Source of the DNA: Bradyrhizobium iriomotense
GTDB taxonomy: Bacteria; Pseudomonadota; Alphaproteobacteria; Rhizobiales; Xanthobacteraceae
Length of the DNA: 64,000 bases
NCBI RefSeq assembly: GCF_018129405.1
Contig: NZ_JAFCLP010000002.1
Coordinates: 620,001 to 684,000, forward strand
Reading direction: 5' to 3'
Shown: positions 19,399-29,547 of the stretch, one piece after another
Layout: the number at the start of each line of letters is the position of its first letter
Numbering within the stretch: position 1 is the stretch's first letter
Position numbers and translations under genes: made by a program
The notes under the pieces: generated by a model
Databases searched by the model: none
What the model saw: only the letters and a program-made list of their open reading frames with translations
Told to the model about the DNA's origin: nothing

Positions 19399-20157
19399 CT
19401 ACCTTGTTCGCGGCTGGATCGGGAAATCATAGGCCGCCCCGCCCGCCCCCGGCAGGGAAAAGTGCCACCACTCCTTCGAATAGTTCACAAAGCCTTGCCT
19501 GGCCATCGCAGCCACCAGGCGCCTGCGCCAGGCGCGCTGCTCCTGTGTGATCGACGGTGCCGCGGTATGGCCCTTGGCGTCGGTACAGTCGTAGCCGGTG
19601 CCCATGTCGACGCTGCCTTCCGGCGCCCGCGCCTCGACCGGCGCCGTGCAGTCGGCATAGGTCTTTGTCGGATCATATTTGCCGGAATTATCGGCCTTGA
19701 GATCGACCAGCGTGAGGTCGAGCGCAGCTCCAGTGGAATGCTGCGAGCGGCCAGCGATGTAGCCGAGGCGAAACAGCTCGGTCTTCGGGATCTTTGGATT
19801 GTAGCGCCGCTCGGCGGCGGTCTCGTGGCCGTTCTGCGACCACTTGACCATGTCGAGCGAGGCCCGCGCCGGCCGGTAGCAGTCGAACATTTTCAGCGAC
19901 AAATTTTGCGCTGCCAGCTCGGTTTGAACCGCCCGCAGCCGCTCCCCGACCTCTCGCTTCACCACGCATTCCCCGGCGCCGTAGCCGGCGAGCGGGCGGC
20001 CGACGAAATTGTTCGCCGTGGCGTAGCGGATGTCCTGGACGATGCTGGGATCGATGTCGCGCAGATAGACGAAGCCGCCGGGGAGCGATTGGGCGGACGC
20101 GGGTGAGATGGAAGCGATCATAAGAAATGAAATTGAAATAGATCTGACCAAGTTCAT
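19399..20157 (-). CDS. D-alanyl-D-alanine dipeptidase, VanX family, secreted
   Basis: The 252-residue product has an N-terminal signal ([20 protein letters not shown], cleavage near ASAQS). It carries the VanX zinc motif S-x-H-x2-G-x-A-x-D as [14 protein letters not shown] and the second motif E-W-W-H-F in [30 protein letters not shown] is also typical. The enzyme cleaves D-Ala-D-Ala. In an organism without vancomycin genes nearby, a role in peptidoglycan turnover or use of D-amino-acid peptides is more likely than resistance. Confidence 0.93.
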   Translation of the reverse strand: MNLVRSISISFLMIASISPASAQSLPGGFVYLRDIDPSIVQDIRYATANNFVGRPLAGYGAGECVVKREVGERLRAVQTELAAQNLSLKMFDCYRPARASLDMVKWSQNGHETAAERRYNPKIPKTELFRLGYIAGRSQHSTGAALDLTLVDLKADNSGKYDPTKTYADCTAPVEARAPEGSVDMGTGYDCTDAKGHTAAPSITQEQRAWRRRLVAAMARQGFVNYSKEWWHFSLPGAGGAAYDFPIQPRTR

Positions 20158-20169
20158 TCGCTTTCCCCT

Positions 20170-20251
20170 GTCATTCCGGGGCGCGCTCGAAGAGCCGAAC
20201 CCGGAATCTCGAGATTCCGGGTCTGGCGCTTGCGCGCCATCCCGGAAATGA
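20170..20251. repeat. Palindromic repeat, 'gtcattccggggc' family A
   Basis: GTCATTCCGGGGCGCG, inner dyad ACCCGGAATCTCGAGATTCCGGGT (perfect), then GCGCCATCCCGGAAATGA. It lies just before pyrB. Confidence 0.85.
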
Positions 20252-20339
20252 TTGTGCGGGAGACAGATCGGGGGATAACTCCCGTCCCGCTCTTTGCCCC
20301 TTGCCCCACCCCCGGTCCGCGCCTATAGCTCTGCTTTTA

Positions 20340-21287
20340 ATGACATCGAAATCGACCTTCGTCCTCGGCCACCGGCATTTGCTGGGCATCGAGGGCCTTT
20401 CCGCGGCCGACATCACCGGCCTCCTCGACCTGTCCGAAGAATATGTCGAGCTCAACCGCCAGGTTGACAAGAAGCGCACCGTCCTGCGTGGACGGACGCA
20501 GGTGAACCTCTTCTTCGAGGCCTCCACCCGGACCCAATCCTCGTTCGAGCTCGCCGGCAAGCGGCTGGGCGCCGACGTCATGAACATGTCGGTGTCCTCC
20601 TCGTCCATGAAGAAGGGCGAGACGCTGATCGACACGGCGGTGACGCTCAACGCCATGCACCCGGATATCCTGGTGGTCCGGCATCACGCCTCCGGCGCCG
20701 TGGAACTGCTGGCCCGCAAGGTTGACGGTTCCGTGATCAATGCCGGCGACGGCGCCCACGAGCATCCGACGCAGGCGCTGCTGGACGCCCTCACCATCCG
20801 CCGCAACAAGGGCCGGATCGAGGGCCTCGTGGTCGCGATCTGCGGCGACGTGCTGCATTCGCGCGTCGCCCGCTCCAACATCATCCTGCTCAACACCATG
20901 GGCGCGCGCGTCCGCGTCGTCGGTCCCTCCACACTGCTGCCGCCGGGGCTGGAACGGATGGGCGTCGAGGTCGCGCGCGACATGCGCGAGGGATTGAACG
21001 GCGCCGACATCGTCATGATGCTGCGGCTCCAGCGCGAGCGCATGAACGGCTCGTTCGTGCCCTCCTCCTCCGAATACTTCCATTATTTCGGGCTGGACCA
21101 GAAGAAGCTCGCCTACGCCAAGCCGGACGCGCTCGTGATGCATCCCGGTCCCATGAACCGCGGCGTGGAGATCGACTCGGCCGTCGCCGACGGCGCGCAG
21201 TCGCTGATCCGCGAACAGGTGGAGATGGGCGTGGCCGTGCGCATGGCCGTGCTGGAAGCGCTCGCCCGCAACTTGCCGAACGCGTGA
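20340..21287 (+). CDS. pyrB: Aspartate carbamoyltransferase catalytic subunit
   Basis: The 315-residue product from ATG 20340 ([20 protein letters not shown]) has the carbamoyl-phosphate motif [20 protein letters not shown], the aspartate-binding region [14 protein letters not shown] and the C-terminal [10 protein letters not shown]. It makes carbamoyl-aspartate in pyrimidine synthesis. There is no pyrI nearby. The stop overlaps pyrC (TGATG). ATCases of this class in other bacteria form dodecamers with a dihydroorotase or a dihydroorotase-like partner. Confidence 0.97.
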   Translation: MTSKSTFVLGHRHLLGIEGLSAADITGLLDLSEEYVELNRQVDKKRTVLRGRTQVNLFFEASTRTQSSFELAGKRLGADVMNMSVSSSSMKKGETLIDTAVTLNAMHPDILVVRHHASGAVELLARKVDGSVINAGDGAHEHPTQALLDALTIRRNKGRIEGLVVAICGDVLHSRVARSNIILLNTMGARVRVVGPSTLLPPGLERMGVEVARDMREGLNGADIVMMLRLQRERMNGSFVPSSSEYFHYFGLDQKKLAYAKPDALVMHPGPMNRGVEIDSAVADGAQSLIREQVEMGVAVRMAVLEALARNLPNA

Positions 21288-22594
21288 TGCCCATGCTGAC
21301 CGATCGCCGCCCCATCCTGCTCGCCAACGCCCGCGTCGTCGATCCCAGCAGGGATTTCGACGGACCCGGCGACGTCCTGATCGCCGACGGCACCATCCGC
21401 GAGACCCGCCGCGGCATTGGCGCTGCCGGCGTCCCCGAAGGCACCGACATCGTCAACTGCTCCGGCAAGATCGTGGCGCCCGGCCTGATCGACATGCGCG
21501 CCTTTGTCGGCGAGCCCGGTTTCAGCCATCGCGAAACCTTTGCCTCCGCGAGCCAGGCGGCCGCGACCGGCGGCATCACCACGATCATCTGCCAGCCCGA
21601 CACGGCGCCCGTCATCGACAATTCGGCGACGGTGGACTTCGTGATGCGCCGCGCCCGCGACACAGCGATCGTCAACATCCAGCCGATGGCGGCCCTGACC
21701 AAGGGCATGCGCGGCGAGGAGATGACCGAGTTCGGCCTGCTCAAGGCCGCAGGCGCGGTCGCCTTCAGCGACGGCGACAAAAGCGTCACCAACGCGCAGG
21801 TGATGCGCTGGGCGCTGACCTACGCCCGCGATTTCGATGCGCTGATCGTGCACTACACCGAGGACCGCGCCCTCGTCGGCGAAGGCGTGATGAACGAGGG
21901 CGAGTTCGCCACGCGCCTCGGCCTGATGGGCATCCCCAACGCGGCCGAGGCCGTGATGCTGGAGCGCGACATGCGCCTCGTCGCCCTCACCGGCGGCCGC
22001 TATCACGCGGCATCGCTGTCCTGCATCGATTCCCTCGACGTGCTGAAACGCGCCCGCGATGCCGGGCTTGCCGTCAGCGCCTCGGTCTCGATCAACCACC
22101 TCGCGCTGAACGAGAACGACATCGGCCCTTACCGGACGTTCCTGAAACTGTCCCCGCCGCTGCGCACCGAGGACGACCGCCGCGCGCTGGTTGCCGCCGT
22201 CGCCTCCGGCCTCGTCGACGTCATCATGTCCGATCACAATCCGCAGGACGTCGAGGTCAAGCGCCTGCCGTTCGCGGAAGCAGCTCCCGGTGCCATCGGG
22301 CTCGAGACCATGCTGCCGGCCGGCCTCCGGCTGGTGCACAATGGCGAGCTGGAGCTGAAGACGCTGATCCGGGCGATGTCGACCCGGCCGGCCGAGCTGC
22401 TCGGGCTGGCAGGCGGAACCCTGCGCGCAGGTGCGCCTGCGGACGTCATCGTGATCGACCCCGATACGCCCTGGGTGGTCGATCCCGCCGACCTCAAATC
22501 GCCCTGCAAGAACACCCCGTTCGACGAGGCCCGCTTTACAGGCCGCGTGGTGCGCACCATTGTCGGCGGACGGACGGTCTACGAGCATGTCTAG
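21287..22594 (+). CDS. pyrC: Dihydroorotase-like protein (pyrC), metal-site HxH missing
   Basis: A 435-residue amidohydrolase-fold protein directly overlapping pyrB. Starts are possible at GTG 21284, ATG 21287 and ATG 21293; the TGATG overlap favours 21287. In active type-I dihydroorotases the strand-1 motif is D-x-H-x-H before REPG. Here the corresponding stretch is [20 protein letters not shown], with Arg and Phe in place of the two His. Further on, [15 protein letters not shown] and [18 protein letters not shown] keep family character. This is the pattern of the pseudo-dihydroorotases that act as structural partners of ATCase. A separate active dihydroorotase would be expected elsewhere in the genome. 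Confidence 0.88.
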   Translation: MPMLTDRRPILLANARVVDPSRDFDGPGDVLIADGTIRETRRGIGAAGVPEGTDIVNCSGKIVAPGLIDMRAFVGEPGFSHRETFASASQAAATGGITTIICQPDTAPVIDNSATVDFVMRRARDTAIVNIQPMAALTKGMRGEEMTEFGLLKAAGAVAFSDGDKSVTNAQVMRWALTYARDFDALIVHYTEDRALVGEGVMNEGEFATRLGLMGIPNAAEAVMLERDMRLVALTGGRYHAASLSCIDSLDVLKRARDAGLAVSASVSINHLALNENDIGPYRTFLKLSPPLRTEDDRRALVAAVASGLVDVIMSDHNPQDVEVKRLPFAEAAPGAIGLETMLPAGLRLVHNGELELKTLIRAMSTRPAELLGLAGGTLRAGAPADVIVIDPDTPWVVDPADLKSPCKNTPFDEARFTGRVVRTIVGGRTVYEHV

Positions 22595-22695
22595 ACCGGC
22601 GAATTCGCGCCTCGCCCTGCACGGCGACGGCGCAGCGGGACGAGATCATGCGTGGCGTCGCACAGCATGGAGATGCGACCAAGGGATTTGCAGCC

Positions 22696-23292
22696 ATGGG
22701 TCTTGAAGCATTTCTGCCGGTGGCCTTCGTCATCGGCTACCTGCTCGGCTCGATTCCGTTCGGGCTGGTCCTGACAAAACTCGCCGGCACGCAGGATCTG
22801 CGCTCGATCGGCTCCGGCAATATCGGCGCCACCAATGTGCTGCGCACCGGGCGCAAGGGTCTTGCCGCGGCCACCCTGCTGCTCGATGCGCTCAAGGGCA
22901 CCGCGGCGGTGGTGATCGCCGGCTACATCGCCGGTCCCAACGCCGCGATGGTGGCGGGGCTCGGCGCCTTCCTTGGGCATCTCTTCCCGGTCTGGCTGAA
23001 GTTCAAGGGCGGCAAGGGCGTCGCGGTCTATATCGGCATCCTGCTCGGCCTGTTCTGGCCGGGCGCGGTGGTGTTCTGCCTGCTGTGGCTCGCGACCGCC
23101 TTCACCACCCGCTACTCCTCGCTCTCGGCGCTGGTGGCGGCGTTCATCACCCCGCTGTTCCTGTGGTGGTTCGGCCACCCTGCGCTGGCCTCGCTGTTCG
23201 CAGTGCTGACGCTGCTGCTGTTCTACATGCATCGCGAGAACATCAAGCGGCTGCAATCAGGAAAAGAAGGCCGGATCGGCGAGAAGGCGTAG
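22696..23292 (+). CDS. plsY: Glycerol-3-phosphate acyltransferase PlsY
   Basis: The 198-residue product from ATG 22696 ([20 protein letters not shown]) has the three PlsY cytosolic motifs: GSIPFGLVL, the phosphate loop [16 protein letters not shown], and [13 protein letters not shown]. Five hydrophobic segments fit the family. It transfers acyl from acyl-phosphate to glycerol-3-phosphate, the first step of phospholipid synthesis. AAGGGATTTGCAGCC precedes the start. It lies 101 bp after pyrC, so may share transcription. Confidence 0.97.
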   Translation: MGLEAFLPVAFVIGYLLGSIPFGLVLTKLAGTQDLRSIGSGNIGATNVLRTGRKGLAAATLLLDALKGTAAVVIAGYIAGPNAAMVAGLGAFLGHLFPVWLKFKGGKGVAVYIGILLGLFWPGAVVFCLLWLATAFTTRYSSLSALVAAFITPLFLWWFGHPALASLFAVLTLLLFYMHRENIKRLQSGKEGRIGEKA

Positions 23293-23350
23293 AGCGTTTT
23301 CGAGCGAAGTGGATACCGGTTCGCGTCAAGAAAACGCGTCAAACAAAATC
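23290..23350. repeat. Dispersed palindromic repeat (family D), copy 2
   Basis: AGCGTTTTCGAGCGAAGTGG, ATACCGGTTCGCGTCAAG and AAAACGCGTCAAACAAAA in series, starting in the last codon of plsY. It matches the copy at 4794-4856. Confidence 0.8.
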
Positions 23351-23456
23351 CAAGTCCGAAAAAAGTACGGATACCGCCGCGCCTCTTCCGCATTATATGC
23401 CAAATTCTGTTCGCAACTTTCGCACCGCTCGCGGCAGATAGTAGCGAACGGGTTCC

Positions 23457-24719
23457 ATGCCTGTCATCCTGACGGGGAAAAAGGGCGTTACGCGGTTGCT
23501 CAGAATGAGCGAGAAGATTGTCGGCACGCAGATTGACGGTGGTTCGCAAGGTGCAGCACGCACCGCGGCAAGCCGGCTGCTCTTTGCAACGGACATCTGG
23601 TCCGGTGCCCCCTCGCCACCTCCCGCTCCTGAGCCTGTCACCATTTCACCGCCAGCGCCGCAGCCTGTTGCGGCCACGCAACCGCCCCGTCCTGTCGAGG
23701 TGATCACCGTCGCCGCACCCGTTGCGCCGGCCCCGGCTCCCTCAAGACAATGGCCCCCGCGAAAATTGTCGCTGGCCCTCCAGGGCGGCGGCACCTTCGC
23801 CGCCTTCACCTGGGGCGTGCTGGAGCGGCTGCTGGAACAGCCTGACATCGCGATCGACACGATCAGCGGCGCCAGCGCCGGTGCGATCAATGCGCTGCTG
23901 CTCGCTGGCGGCCTCGCCGAGGGCGGCCGTGAAGCTGCGCACAGCCGGCTGAACCGGTTCTGGGTCCGCCTCATGCATGAGGCCTCGTTCCGCTCATTGA
24001 TGCTGGTCGGCGGATTTTCGCCGGCGGGAAGCTCGGTCGCATTCGGGCCGACGCTGCGCTCCGGCCAGTTTGATCCGTTCGATCTCGATCCACTCAGGCA
24101 GGCGCTGTCGCGCGACATCAATTTCGCGGCGCTGCGCGAGGCGAAATCCCCCAAACTCCTGATCGCGGCGACGCGGATCCGCGACGGGCAGCAACAGATC
24201 TTCCGCAACGATGCCATCACCGCCGACGTCGCGCTGGCCTCAACCTGTCCGCCGCTGGTGCACTGCGCCGTCGAGATCGAGGGCGAAGCCTATTGGGACG
24301 GCGGCATCGGCGGCAATCCGCCGCTGGTGAGGCTGGTGCAGGAAACGGCGGCGACGGACGTGCTGCTGGTTCAGGTCACGCCATCGCGCGACAGCTACGT
24401 GCCGATCACGCTCGCCGCCATCGACCGCCGGCTCGACCAGATCGCGGCGAACGCCGCGCTCAATGCCGAGGTCGCCGCGATCGAATGGGCGCAGTCACGC
24501 ACCGCGCCGTCGCTGCGGCTCTCCCGGATCGCCGCGGAAGACTCCGTTGACGGGCTCGCGCAACGCTCATCGACCGATCTCGGCCGCGGCTTCATCCGCC
24601 TGTTGCACCGAAGCGGCCGCGAGGCCGCCGAGCGCTGGCTCAATCAAGGCGCGGTCGCCGGCGCAGCTCCACCTGCCTCCGGCCAAAGCATCGCCGCCGT
24701 CGAGCCCGCGCTAGCCTGA
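23457..24719 (+). CDS. Patatin-like phospholipase family protein
   Basis: A 420-residue protein. After a Pro/Ala-rich N-terminal stretch of about 100 residues the patatin domain starts: LSLALQGGGTFAAFTWGVLE (oxyanion loop), GASAGAINALLLAGG (nucleophile Ser in G-x-S-x-G) and YWDGGIGGNPPL (the D-G-G dyad Asp). It should hydrolyse acyl esters of lipids; bacterial members act on phospholipids or storage compounds. ATG 23457 is used here, with an internal ATG at M17 (MSEKIVGTQIDGG) possible. The stop overlaps the convergent amidase gene by 9 bp. Confidence 0.92.
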   Translation: MPVILTGKKGVTRLLRMSEKIVGTQIDGGSQGAARTAASRLLFATDIWSGAPSPPPAPEPVTISPPAPQPVAATQPPRPVEVITVAAPVAPAPAPSRQWPPRKLSLALQGGGTFAAFTWGVLERLLEQPDIAIDTISGASAGAINALLLAGGLAEGGREAAHSRLNRFWVRLMHEASFRSLMLVGGFSPAGSSVAFGPTLRSGQFDPFDLDPLRQALSRDINFAALREAKSPKLLIAATRIRDGQQQIFRNDAITADVALASTCPPLVHCAVEIEGEAYWDGGIGGNPPLVRLVQETAATDVLLVQVTPSRDSYVPITLAAIDRRLDQIAANAALNAEVAAIEWAQSRTAPSLRLSRIAAEDSVDGLAQRSSTDLGRGFIRLLHRSGREAAERWLNQGAVAGAAPPASGQSIAAVEPALA

Positions 24720-25955
24720 CTTCGCCAGCGCCTGCTCCAGGAACCACGCCGTCGCCAGCGCATACGCGTCATTGCCGAAGCGCGCGATCACCTGCACGCC
24801 GATCGGCAGGCCGCCCACCTTCAGCACGGGAACGTTGACGCAAGGATTGCCCATCAGCGTCCACAGCCGGTTGTAGCGGGGATCACCAGTGGTCGCGAGC
24901 GCCTTGGCCGGCGCCGTGCCCGGCGCCGAATAGGTGAGAAGCACGTCGACGCCCTCGAACAGCTCGCCGAGCTCGCGGCGGCCGCGCCGGCCGATCCGGC
25001 GCGCCTCGTCATACTCCTTCGGCGTCAGCCCGACCGAGGCATCGAGGCTCTCGCGCAGCATCGGCGCGATCTCGTCGTGATGCTCGGAGAATTCCCAGGC
25101 AAGCGCGCGATGCGCCTCGAACTCCTGGATGATGGGGTGGATGCGCCAGGCCTCCCGCACCGACTCCGGCAGATCGATGGCCTGCACGCTGGCGCCCACC
25201 TTCTCCGCCGCCTTGATCGCGGCCTGCAAGCCCTCTTCGGCGGCCGGCTCGACGGCGCCGGCGAACTCCTGCCTGACCACGCCGATGCGCGGCGCCTTCG
25301 CCGGAACGATGCCGGAGAATTCGTTGCGGCCGGTCATCGCCAGCAATCCCAGCGCGAGATCCTCGGCGCGCGCGCCGAACAGGCCGACCGTATCGAGCGC
25401 CCACGAATAACACTTCACGCCGACCGTCGGCAGCATCCGGAATGACGGCTTGATCGCGGCCGTCCCGCAATAGGCCGCGGGGCGGATCACCGAGCCGCCG
25501 GTCTGGGTGCCCAGCGCCAGCGGGATCATGCCGGCGCCGACCGCCGCCGCCGAACCCGAGGACGAGCCGCCCGGCGAGTGACCGAGATTGTGCGGATTGA
25601 GCGTCGGGGTCGGATCGCGCGAGGCGAACGCGGTCGTCGTGGTCTTGCCGATGATGGTGGCCCCCGCCCGCTTCAGCATCATCACCACAGGCGCATCGCT
25701 GCGCGGCTGCCAGCCGCGATAGATCTCCGAGCCCATCTCGGTCGGCATGTTGGCGGTGTCGATGATGTCCTTGATCCCGACCGCGATGCCCCGCAGCGGG
25801 CCAGTGGCTTGTGCTTTTGCGGATTTATCGTGCCGGACGAAGGCGCGGACGTCTTTCTCTTTGGCCTCGATCGCCGCGTGCGACTGGGCGATGGCGGCGT
25901 CAGGCGAAAGCTCGCCCGCTTCAATGCGGCGCTGGAGGTCGGCGAGTGAGATCAT
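24711..25955 (-). CDS. Amidase-signature family hydrolase
   Basis: The 414-residue product has the full amidase signature: catalytic Lys in GIAVGIKDIID, and the Ser pair in HSPGGSSSGSAAAVGAGM and GTQTGGSVIRPAAYC. It is shorter than GatA and lacks GatA's C-terminal features, so it is a separate enzyme acting on small amides. Start is ATG 25955 (MISLADLQRRIEAGELSPD). A small gene lies 8 bp upstream on the same strand and may be co-transcribed. Confidence 0.92.
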   Translation of the reverse strand: MISLADLQRRIEAGELSPDAAIAQSHAAIEAKEKDVRAFVRHDKSAKAQATGPLRGIAVGIKDIIDTANMPTEMGSEIYRGWQPRSDAPVVMMLKRAGATIIGKTTTTAFASRDPTPTLNPHNLGHSPGGSSSGSAAAVGAGMIPLALGTQTGGSVIRPAAYCGTAAIKPSFRMLPTVGVKCYSWALDTVGLFGARAEDLALGLLAMTGRNEFSGIVPAKAPRIGVVRQEFAGAVEPAAEEGLQAAIKAAEKVGASVQAIDLPESVREAWRIHPIIQEFEAHRALAWEFSEHHDEIAPMLRESLDASVGLTPKEYDEARRIGRRGRRELGELFEGVDVLLTYSAPGTAPAKALATTGDPRYNRLWTLMGNPCVNVPVLKVGGLPIGVQVIARFGNDAYALATAWFLEQALAKSG

Positions 25956-25963
25956 GGATATTC

Positions 25964-26245
25964 CTAAGTGAAGGTGCCCCGGTCGCTGAACGGCAGAGGC
26001 AAGCCGTGCTCATCCAGCACAGCCTTGTAGTGATTGAGGTACGACCAAAGCCGGTTTCTGAGCTCGTTGGCATTCTCGTACGCTTCCGACGACCGGTCGA
26101 GAGCCGAACAGGCATCGTCTGCCATGCAACAGAGCGAGTGGAGGGTATCGCCCTGAATCAGCATGCCGGGAAAATGCCGTCCCGGGTGGCGCATCACCGC
26201 CGCGTTTGTGGTGTCGTCGAAAATCTCGACCGGTGCGACGCGCAT
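25964..26245 (-). CDS. Conserved-type hypothetical protein (93 aa)
   Basis: The product begins MRVAPVEIFDDTTNAAVMRH and continues PGRHFPGMLIQGDTLHSLCC. The pattern E-x-F-x-D-x-T-N-A-A-V-x-R-x-P-G-R-x-F-P-G-x-x-x-Q-G-D-x-L is shared by a group of small bacterial proteins of unknown function. The second half is helical (SEAYENANELRNRLWSYLNH). It precedes the amidase by 8 bp. Codon use is normal. No function is proposed. Confidence 0.8.
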   Translation of the reverse strand: MRVAPVEIFDDTTNAAVMRHPGRHFPGMLIQGDTLHSLCCMADDACSALDRSSEAYENANELRNRLWSYLNHYKAVLDEHGLPLPFSDRGTFT

Positions 26246-26285
26246 TCCAAAGCCTCAGACATCAATCCGCTTGGTCATTATCCAT

Positions 26286-26543
26286 TTATTGGGGTGTCGC
26301 AGACGGGTCCACCCCTTTCCATACGCCCTCACGTTGTTCCATGCGCGCCCACAAGGAAGCGTTAGACGGCACGTCCATCTGCAATTCGTGGAGCCAAAAT
26401 TCCGTGGATTCAGCCGGCGCCGGATCGATTACTGCGTCGATCTTGAAACCAGTGCCCCAAGGGTAAACTGGGGTCGGCAGGAGCTCTTGTCCGAAACTCC
26501 ATCCGCAGTCGATTTCAATAGGGATCCACGCCAATAAGATCAA
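26286..26543 (-). CDS. Hypothetical protein (85 aa), start uncertain
   Basis: An open frame with protein-like composition: LAWIPIEIDCGWSFGQELLP, TPVYPWGTGFKIDAVIDPAP and EFWLHELQMDVPSNASLWAR. It is rich in Trp and Pro, unlike antisense shadows in this GC-rich DNA, and lies in a locally AT-richer stretch. The only start in reach is TTG 26543, with no convincing ribosome site. It could be a recent arrival or the end of a longer gene. No family is recognised. Confidence 0.5.
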   Translation of the reverse strand: MILLAWIPIEIDCGWSFGQELLPTPVYPWGTGFKIDAVIDPAPAESTEFWLHELQMDVPSNASLWARMEQREGVWKGVDPSATPQ

Positions 26544-26680
26544 AAATGGAAACAGTAGCTTTCAATCATTTCTATTTCAGTCGCAATTCGATCGGGCCAG
26601 TTTGAGGACACAGCGTCTGTGGCGGTCCCTTTCCTCCCGGCGCCGCCGTTGGACCTCAACCAAGCACAGGAGCGACTATC

Positions 26681-27106
26681 ATGGACACGACCCGCTATGC
26701 TTCCCTCGTTGGCCGACTGCTGATCGGCCTCCCGTTCGCAATGACTGGCTTCAGCAAGCTCACCGCTTATGGTGCAACGACCGCTTACATCGCCTCTGCA
26801 GGACTGCCGGTGCCCCCGTTGGCCTATGCGATCGCGGTGCTCGTCGAACTCGGCGGCGGACTCTTGCTGATCGCTGGCTATCAGGCCCGCTCGGTCGCGC
26901 TGACGCTCGCCATATTCTCGCTGGCTGCGGCAGTCTCGTTCCACAACAACTTCGCCGACCAGAATCAGATGATCCATTTCCTCAAGAACGTGATGATGGC
27001 AGGCGGCCTGCTTCAGATCTTTGCCTTCGGCGCCGGTGCTCTCAGCCTTGACGCTCGCGTCTCGCGTAACGGCGTCGCTGTCGGCCAGGTGGCGCACGCT
27101 CGCTGA
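26681..27106 (+). CDS. DoxX-family membrane protein
   Basis: The 141-residue protein has four hydrophobic segments. It starts [20 protein letters not shown] and has the family pattern MTGFSKL...[16 protein letters not shown] and [20 protein letters not shown]. DoxX-like proteins are inner-membrane subunits linked to redox processes, often with unknown substrate. CACAGGAGCGACTATC precedes the ATG. The next gene, dprA, starts 130 bp later. Confidence 0.92.
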   Translation: MDTTRYASLVGRLLIGLPFAMTGFSKLTAYGATTAYIASAGLPVPPLAYAIAVLVELGGGLLLIAGYQARSVALTLAIFSLAAAVSFHNNFADQNQMIHFLKNVMMAGGLLQIFAFGAGALSLDARVSRNGVAVGQVAHAR

Positions 27107-27236
27107 ATGGACGCCCCTGCGGAAGACCCGTCGACCAAGCCGGGTCTTCCTGCAGGTGCCTTTGAAGCCGATCAAGCGCACGGGACTGTTGCCCACGCCC
27201 TCAGGTTGTTCCATGCTGCCCCTGCAAGGAGACGCC

Positions 27237-28355
27237 GTGGACGCCATCAACCCAAGCGTGGAGCTGACCGAGCTAGAGCGGATCGACCGCCTGCGGCTGA
27301 TCCGCTCCGACAATGTGGGCCCGCGCACCTTCCGGTCGCTGGTCGATCATTTCGGCAGCCCGCGCGCCGCGCTGGAGCGGCTGCCGGATCTCGCGCGCCG
27401 CGGCGGTGCGCAGCGATCGGGACGGATCTGCAGCACCGATGAGGCGAAGGCCGAGCTCGCCGCGAGCCGCAAGTTCGGCATTGCCTGGCTCGCGCCCGGC
27501 GAGGACGGCTATCCGGCACGTCTGGCGATGATCGACGATGCGCCGCCGCTGCTGGCCGTGCGCGGCGACGCCAAAACCCTGATGCGGCCGATGATCGCGA
27601 TCGTGGGCTCGCGCAACGCCTCCGGTGCCGGACTGAAATTCGCCGGCCAGCTCGCGCGCGAGCTCGGCGAGGCCGGCTTCGTCATCATCTCGGGGCTGGC
27701 GCGCGGCGTCGATCAGGCTGCGCATCGCACCAGCGTCGAGAGCGGCACGATCGCGGTGCTCGCCGGCGGCCACGATTGCATCTATCCGCCCGAGCATGGC
27801 GACCTGCTCGCCGCGATCCTCGATCATAAGGGCGCGGCGATCTCCGAGATGCCGCTCGGCCACGAGCCGCGCGCCCGCGACTTCCCCCGCCGCAACCGCC
27901 TGATCTCGGGCGCCGCGCTCGGCGTCGTCGTGGTGGAGGCGGCGCACCGCTCCGGCTCGCTGATCACCGCGCGCATGGCGGCCGAACAGGGCCGCGAGGT
28001 GTTCGCAGTCCCCGGCTCGCCGCTCGATCCGCGCGCCGCCGGCACCAACGACCTGATCAAGCAGGGCGCAACGCTCGTCACCGAAGCTGCCGACATCATC
28101 AACGCGGTGCAGCCGATCATGGAGCGGCCGCTGATGCACCCCGCTGGCGAGCCCGACAGCGAGCCGTACGAGAACGATCCGCAAAGCCATGACCGCGACC
28201 AGATCACCGGCCTGCTCGGCCCTGCCCCTGTCACGATCGACGATCTCGTGCGCATGTCCGGCGCCTCGCCCGCGATCGTGCGCACCGTGCTGCTGGAGCT
28301 CGAGCTCGCCGGCCGGCTCGAGCGCCACGGCGGCGGACTGGTCTCGCTGATCTAG
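27237..28355 (+). CDS. dprA: DNA-processing protein DprA (Smf)
   Basis: GTG 27237 is chosen because AAGGAGA stands 5 nt upstream and the family start ([18 protein letters not shown]) follows; ATG 27213 is an alternative. The 372-residue protein has an N-terminal SAM-like domain, the Rossmann core with [53 protein letters not shown], and the [20 protein letters not shown] block. The C-terminal winged domain ([20 protein letters not shown]) is present. DprA loads RecA on incoming single-stranded DNA during transformation. The stop overlaps the convergent HxlR gene by 4 bp. Confidence 0.95.
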   Translation: MDAINPSVELTELERIDRLRLIRSDNVGPRTFRSLVDHFGSPRAALERLPDLARRGGAQRSGRICSTDEAKAELAASRKFGIAWLAPGEDGYPARLAMIDDAPPLLAVRGDAKTLMRPMIAIVGSRNASGAGLKFAGQLARELGEAGFVIISGLARGVDQAAHRTSVESGTIAVLAGGHDCIYPPEHGDLLAAILDHKGAAISEMPLGHEPRARDFPRRNRLISGAALGVVVVEAAHRSGSLITARMAAEQGREVFAVPGSPLDPRAAGTNDLIKQGATLVTEAADIINAVQPIMERPLMHPAGEPDSEPYENDPQSHDRDQITGLLGPAPVTIDDLVRMSGASPAIVRTVLLELELAGRLERHGGGLVSLI

Positions 28356-28798
28356 CCCTCGTTGCGCTGGTCGAACCTCGTGCGCGCGGCCTCGATCTGA
28401 TCCAGATGGTCCTTCGCCCATTTGCCGAGCGCCTCGACGGGCCGCGACAGCCCGTGGCCGAGATCGGTCAGCTCATAGTCGACGCGCGGCGGAATGGTCG
28501 GGAAGATCGTGCGCGTGACGAGGCCGTCGCGCTCGAGGCCACGCAGCGTCAGGGTCAGCATCCTTTGCGAGATGCCGTTGATCATGCGCTTCAGCTCGTT
28601 GAAGCGCTTTGGCCCGTCGCTCAGCATCATGATGACGAACACGCTCCATTTGTCGCCGACGCGGGACAGCACGGAGGCGACCCCGCGGCAGTCCGCGTGG
28701 TTGGGATCCGGCCTTTGATCCGGACCTGGACCTAGCCTCTGATCCGGCCTTGGCGAGGCAGGCAAATCGGTGTGAGCAGGTTTCAATAATGTGTCCAT
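28352..28798 (-). CDS. HxlR-family transcriptional regulator (next to azoR)
   Basis: The 148-residue product has the HxlR winged helix with the conserved Cys: [40 protein letters not shown] and [20 protein letters not shown]. The N-terminal ~30 residues are Pro/Asp-rich with a small internal repeat ([16 protein letters not shown]). HxlR/HypR-type regulators often sense electrophiles or oxidants via that Cys and control divergent reductases. Here azoR starts 83 bp away on the other strand. GGGTTAC (28851-28857) and GTGACCC (28872-28878) form an imperfect dyad in the gap, a weak operator candidate. Confidence 0.92.
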   Translation of the reverse strand: MDTLLKPAHTDLPASPRPDQRLGPGPDQRPDPNHADCRGVASVLSRVGDKWSVFVIMMLSDGPKRFNELKRMINGISQRMLTLTLRGLERDGLVTRTIFPTIPPRVDYELTDLGHGLSRPVEALGKWAKDHLDQIEAARTRFDQRNEG

Positions 28799-28881
28799 GG
28801 CTCAAAAAAGTGCGTTCTTGCGGGGATTTCGACAGTCACTCATGTAGTCCGGGTTACAAATCTATACCAGGGTGACCCCAA

Positions 28882-29487
28882 ATGAAACTCCTCCATATCG
28901 ACTCCAGCGTGCTCGGCCCCCACTCCGTCAGCCGGCAGGTTTCCGCCGCCATCGTCGACCGTCTCAAGCAGGCCACGCCCTCGCTCGAGGTGGCCTATCG
29001 CGACCTGAGCCAGGCCCCGCTTGCCCACCTCTCCGGCTCGCACCTGGCGGCCGCGCAAGGCGCGCCCGCACCGGCGGAACTCGGACCCGACCTCGCCGCG
29101 AGCGCGGCCGCGCTGGACGAGTTCCTGGCCGCCGACATCGTCGTGATCGGCGCCCCCATGTACAACTTCACGATTCCCAGCCAGCTCAAGGCGTGGATCG
29201 ACCGCATCGTCGTCGCGGGCAAGACGTTCAGCTATGGGGCGAATGGACCGCAGGGTCTTGCCGGCGGCAAGCGCGTGATCCTGGCCATCTCGCGCGGCGG
29301 CTATTACGGCGCAGGCTCGCCGGCCGCGGCGCTCGAGCATCTCGAAACCTACTTGCGCGGCGTGTTCGGCTTCATCGGGATCAATCCCGAATTCATCATC
29401 GCCGATGGCATCCAGGTCGGACCGGAGCACCGCGAGAAGGCGATTGCAGGCGCACTCCAGGCCGCCACCAATTTGCAGGCTGCGTAA
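28882..29487 (+). CDS. azoR: FMN-dependent NADH:quinone oxidoreductase / azoreductase
   Basis: A 201-residue flavodoxin-like protein with the AzoR pattern: [20 protein letters not shown] (phosphate loop), [20 protein letters not shown] (FMN ring contacts), [19 protein letters not shown] and [18 protein letters not shown]. It reduces azo compounds and quinones with NADH. The HxlR gene divergent to it is probably its repressor, a common pairing. Confidence 0.95.
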   Translation: MKLLHIDSSVLGPHSVSRQVSAAIVDRLKQATPSLEVAYRDLSQAPLAHLSGSHLAAAQGAPAPAELGPDLAASAAALDEFLAADIVVIGAPMYNFTIPSQLKAWIDRIVVAGKTFSYGANGPQGLAGGKRVILAISRGGYYGAGSPAAALEHLETYLRGVFGFIGINPEFIIADGIQVGPEHREKAIAGALQAATNLQAA

Positions 29488-29506
29488 AGCTCGCGCCGAC
29501 GATACC

Positions 29507-29533
29507 AGCCGCTGCCGGTCTCCGGCGGCGGCT
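29507..29533. terminator. Hairpin between convergent genes azoR and a small membrane-protein gene
   Basis: AGCCGCTGCCGG / CCGGCGGCGGCT form a 12-bp stem with one mismatch and a 3-nt loop. There is no T-run on either strand, so it may serve both genes weakly. Confidence 0.45.
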
Positions 29534-29547
29534 GACAGATCGATAGG

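Noticed and set aside
17641-20106. 821-codon plus-strand ORF
   Set aside because: Antisense to the acyl-CoA dehydrogenase and VanX-like genes and across a repeat; no domain resemblance.
28851-28878. GGGTTAC...GTGACCC dyad between HxlR and azoR as operator
   Set aside because: Only 6 of 7 positions pair and the right arm reaches the azoR ribosome site; mentioned with the gene but not listed as a site.
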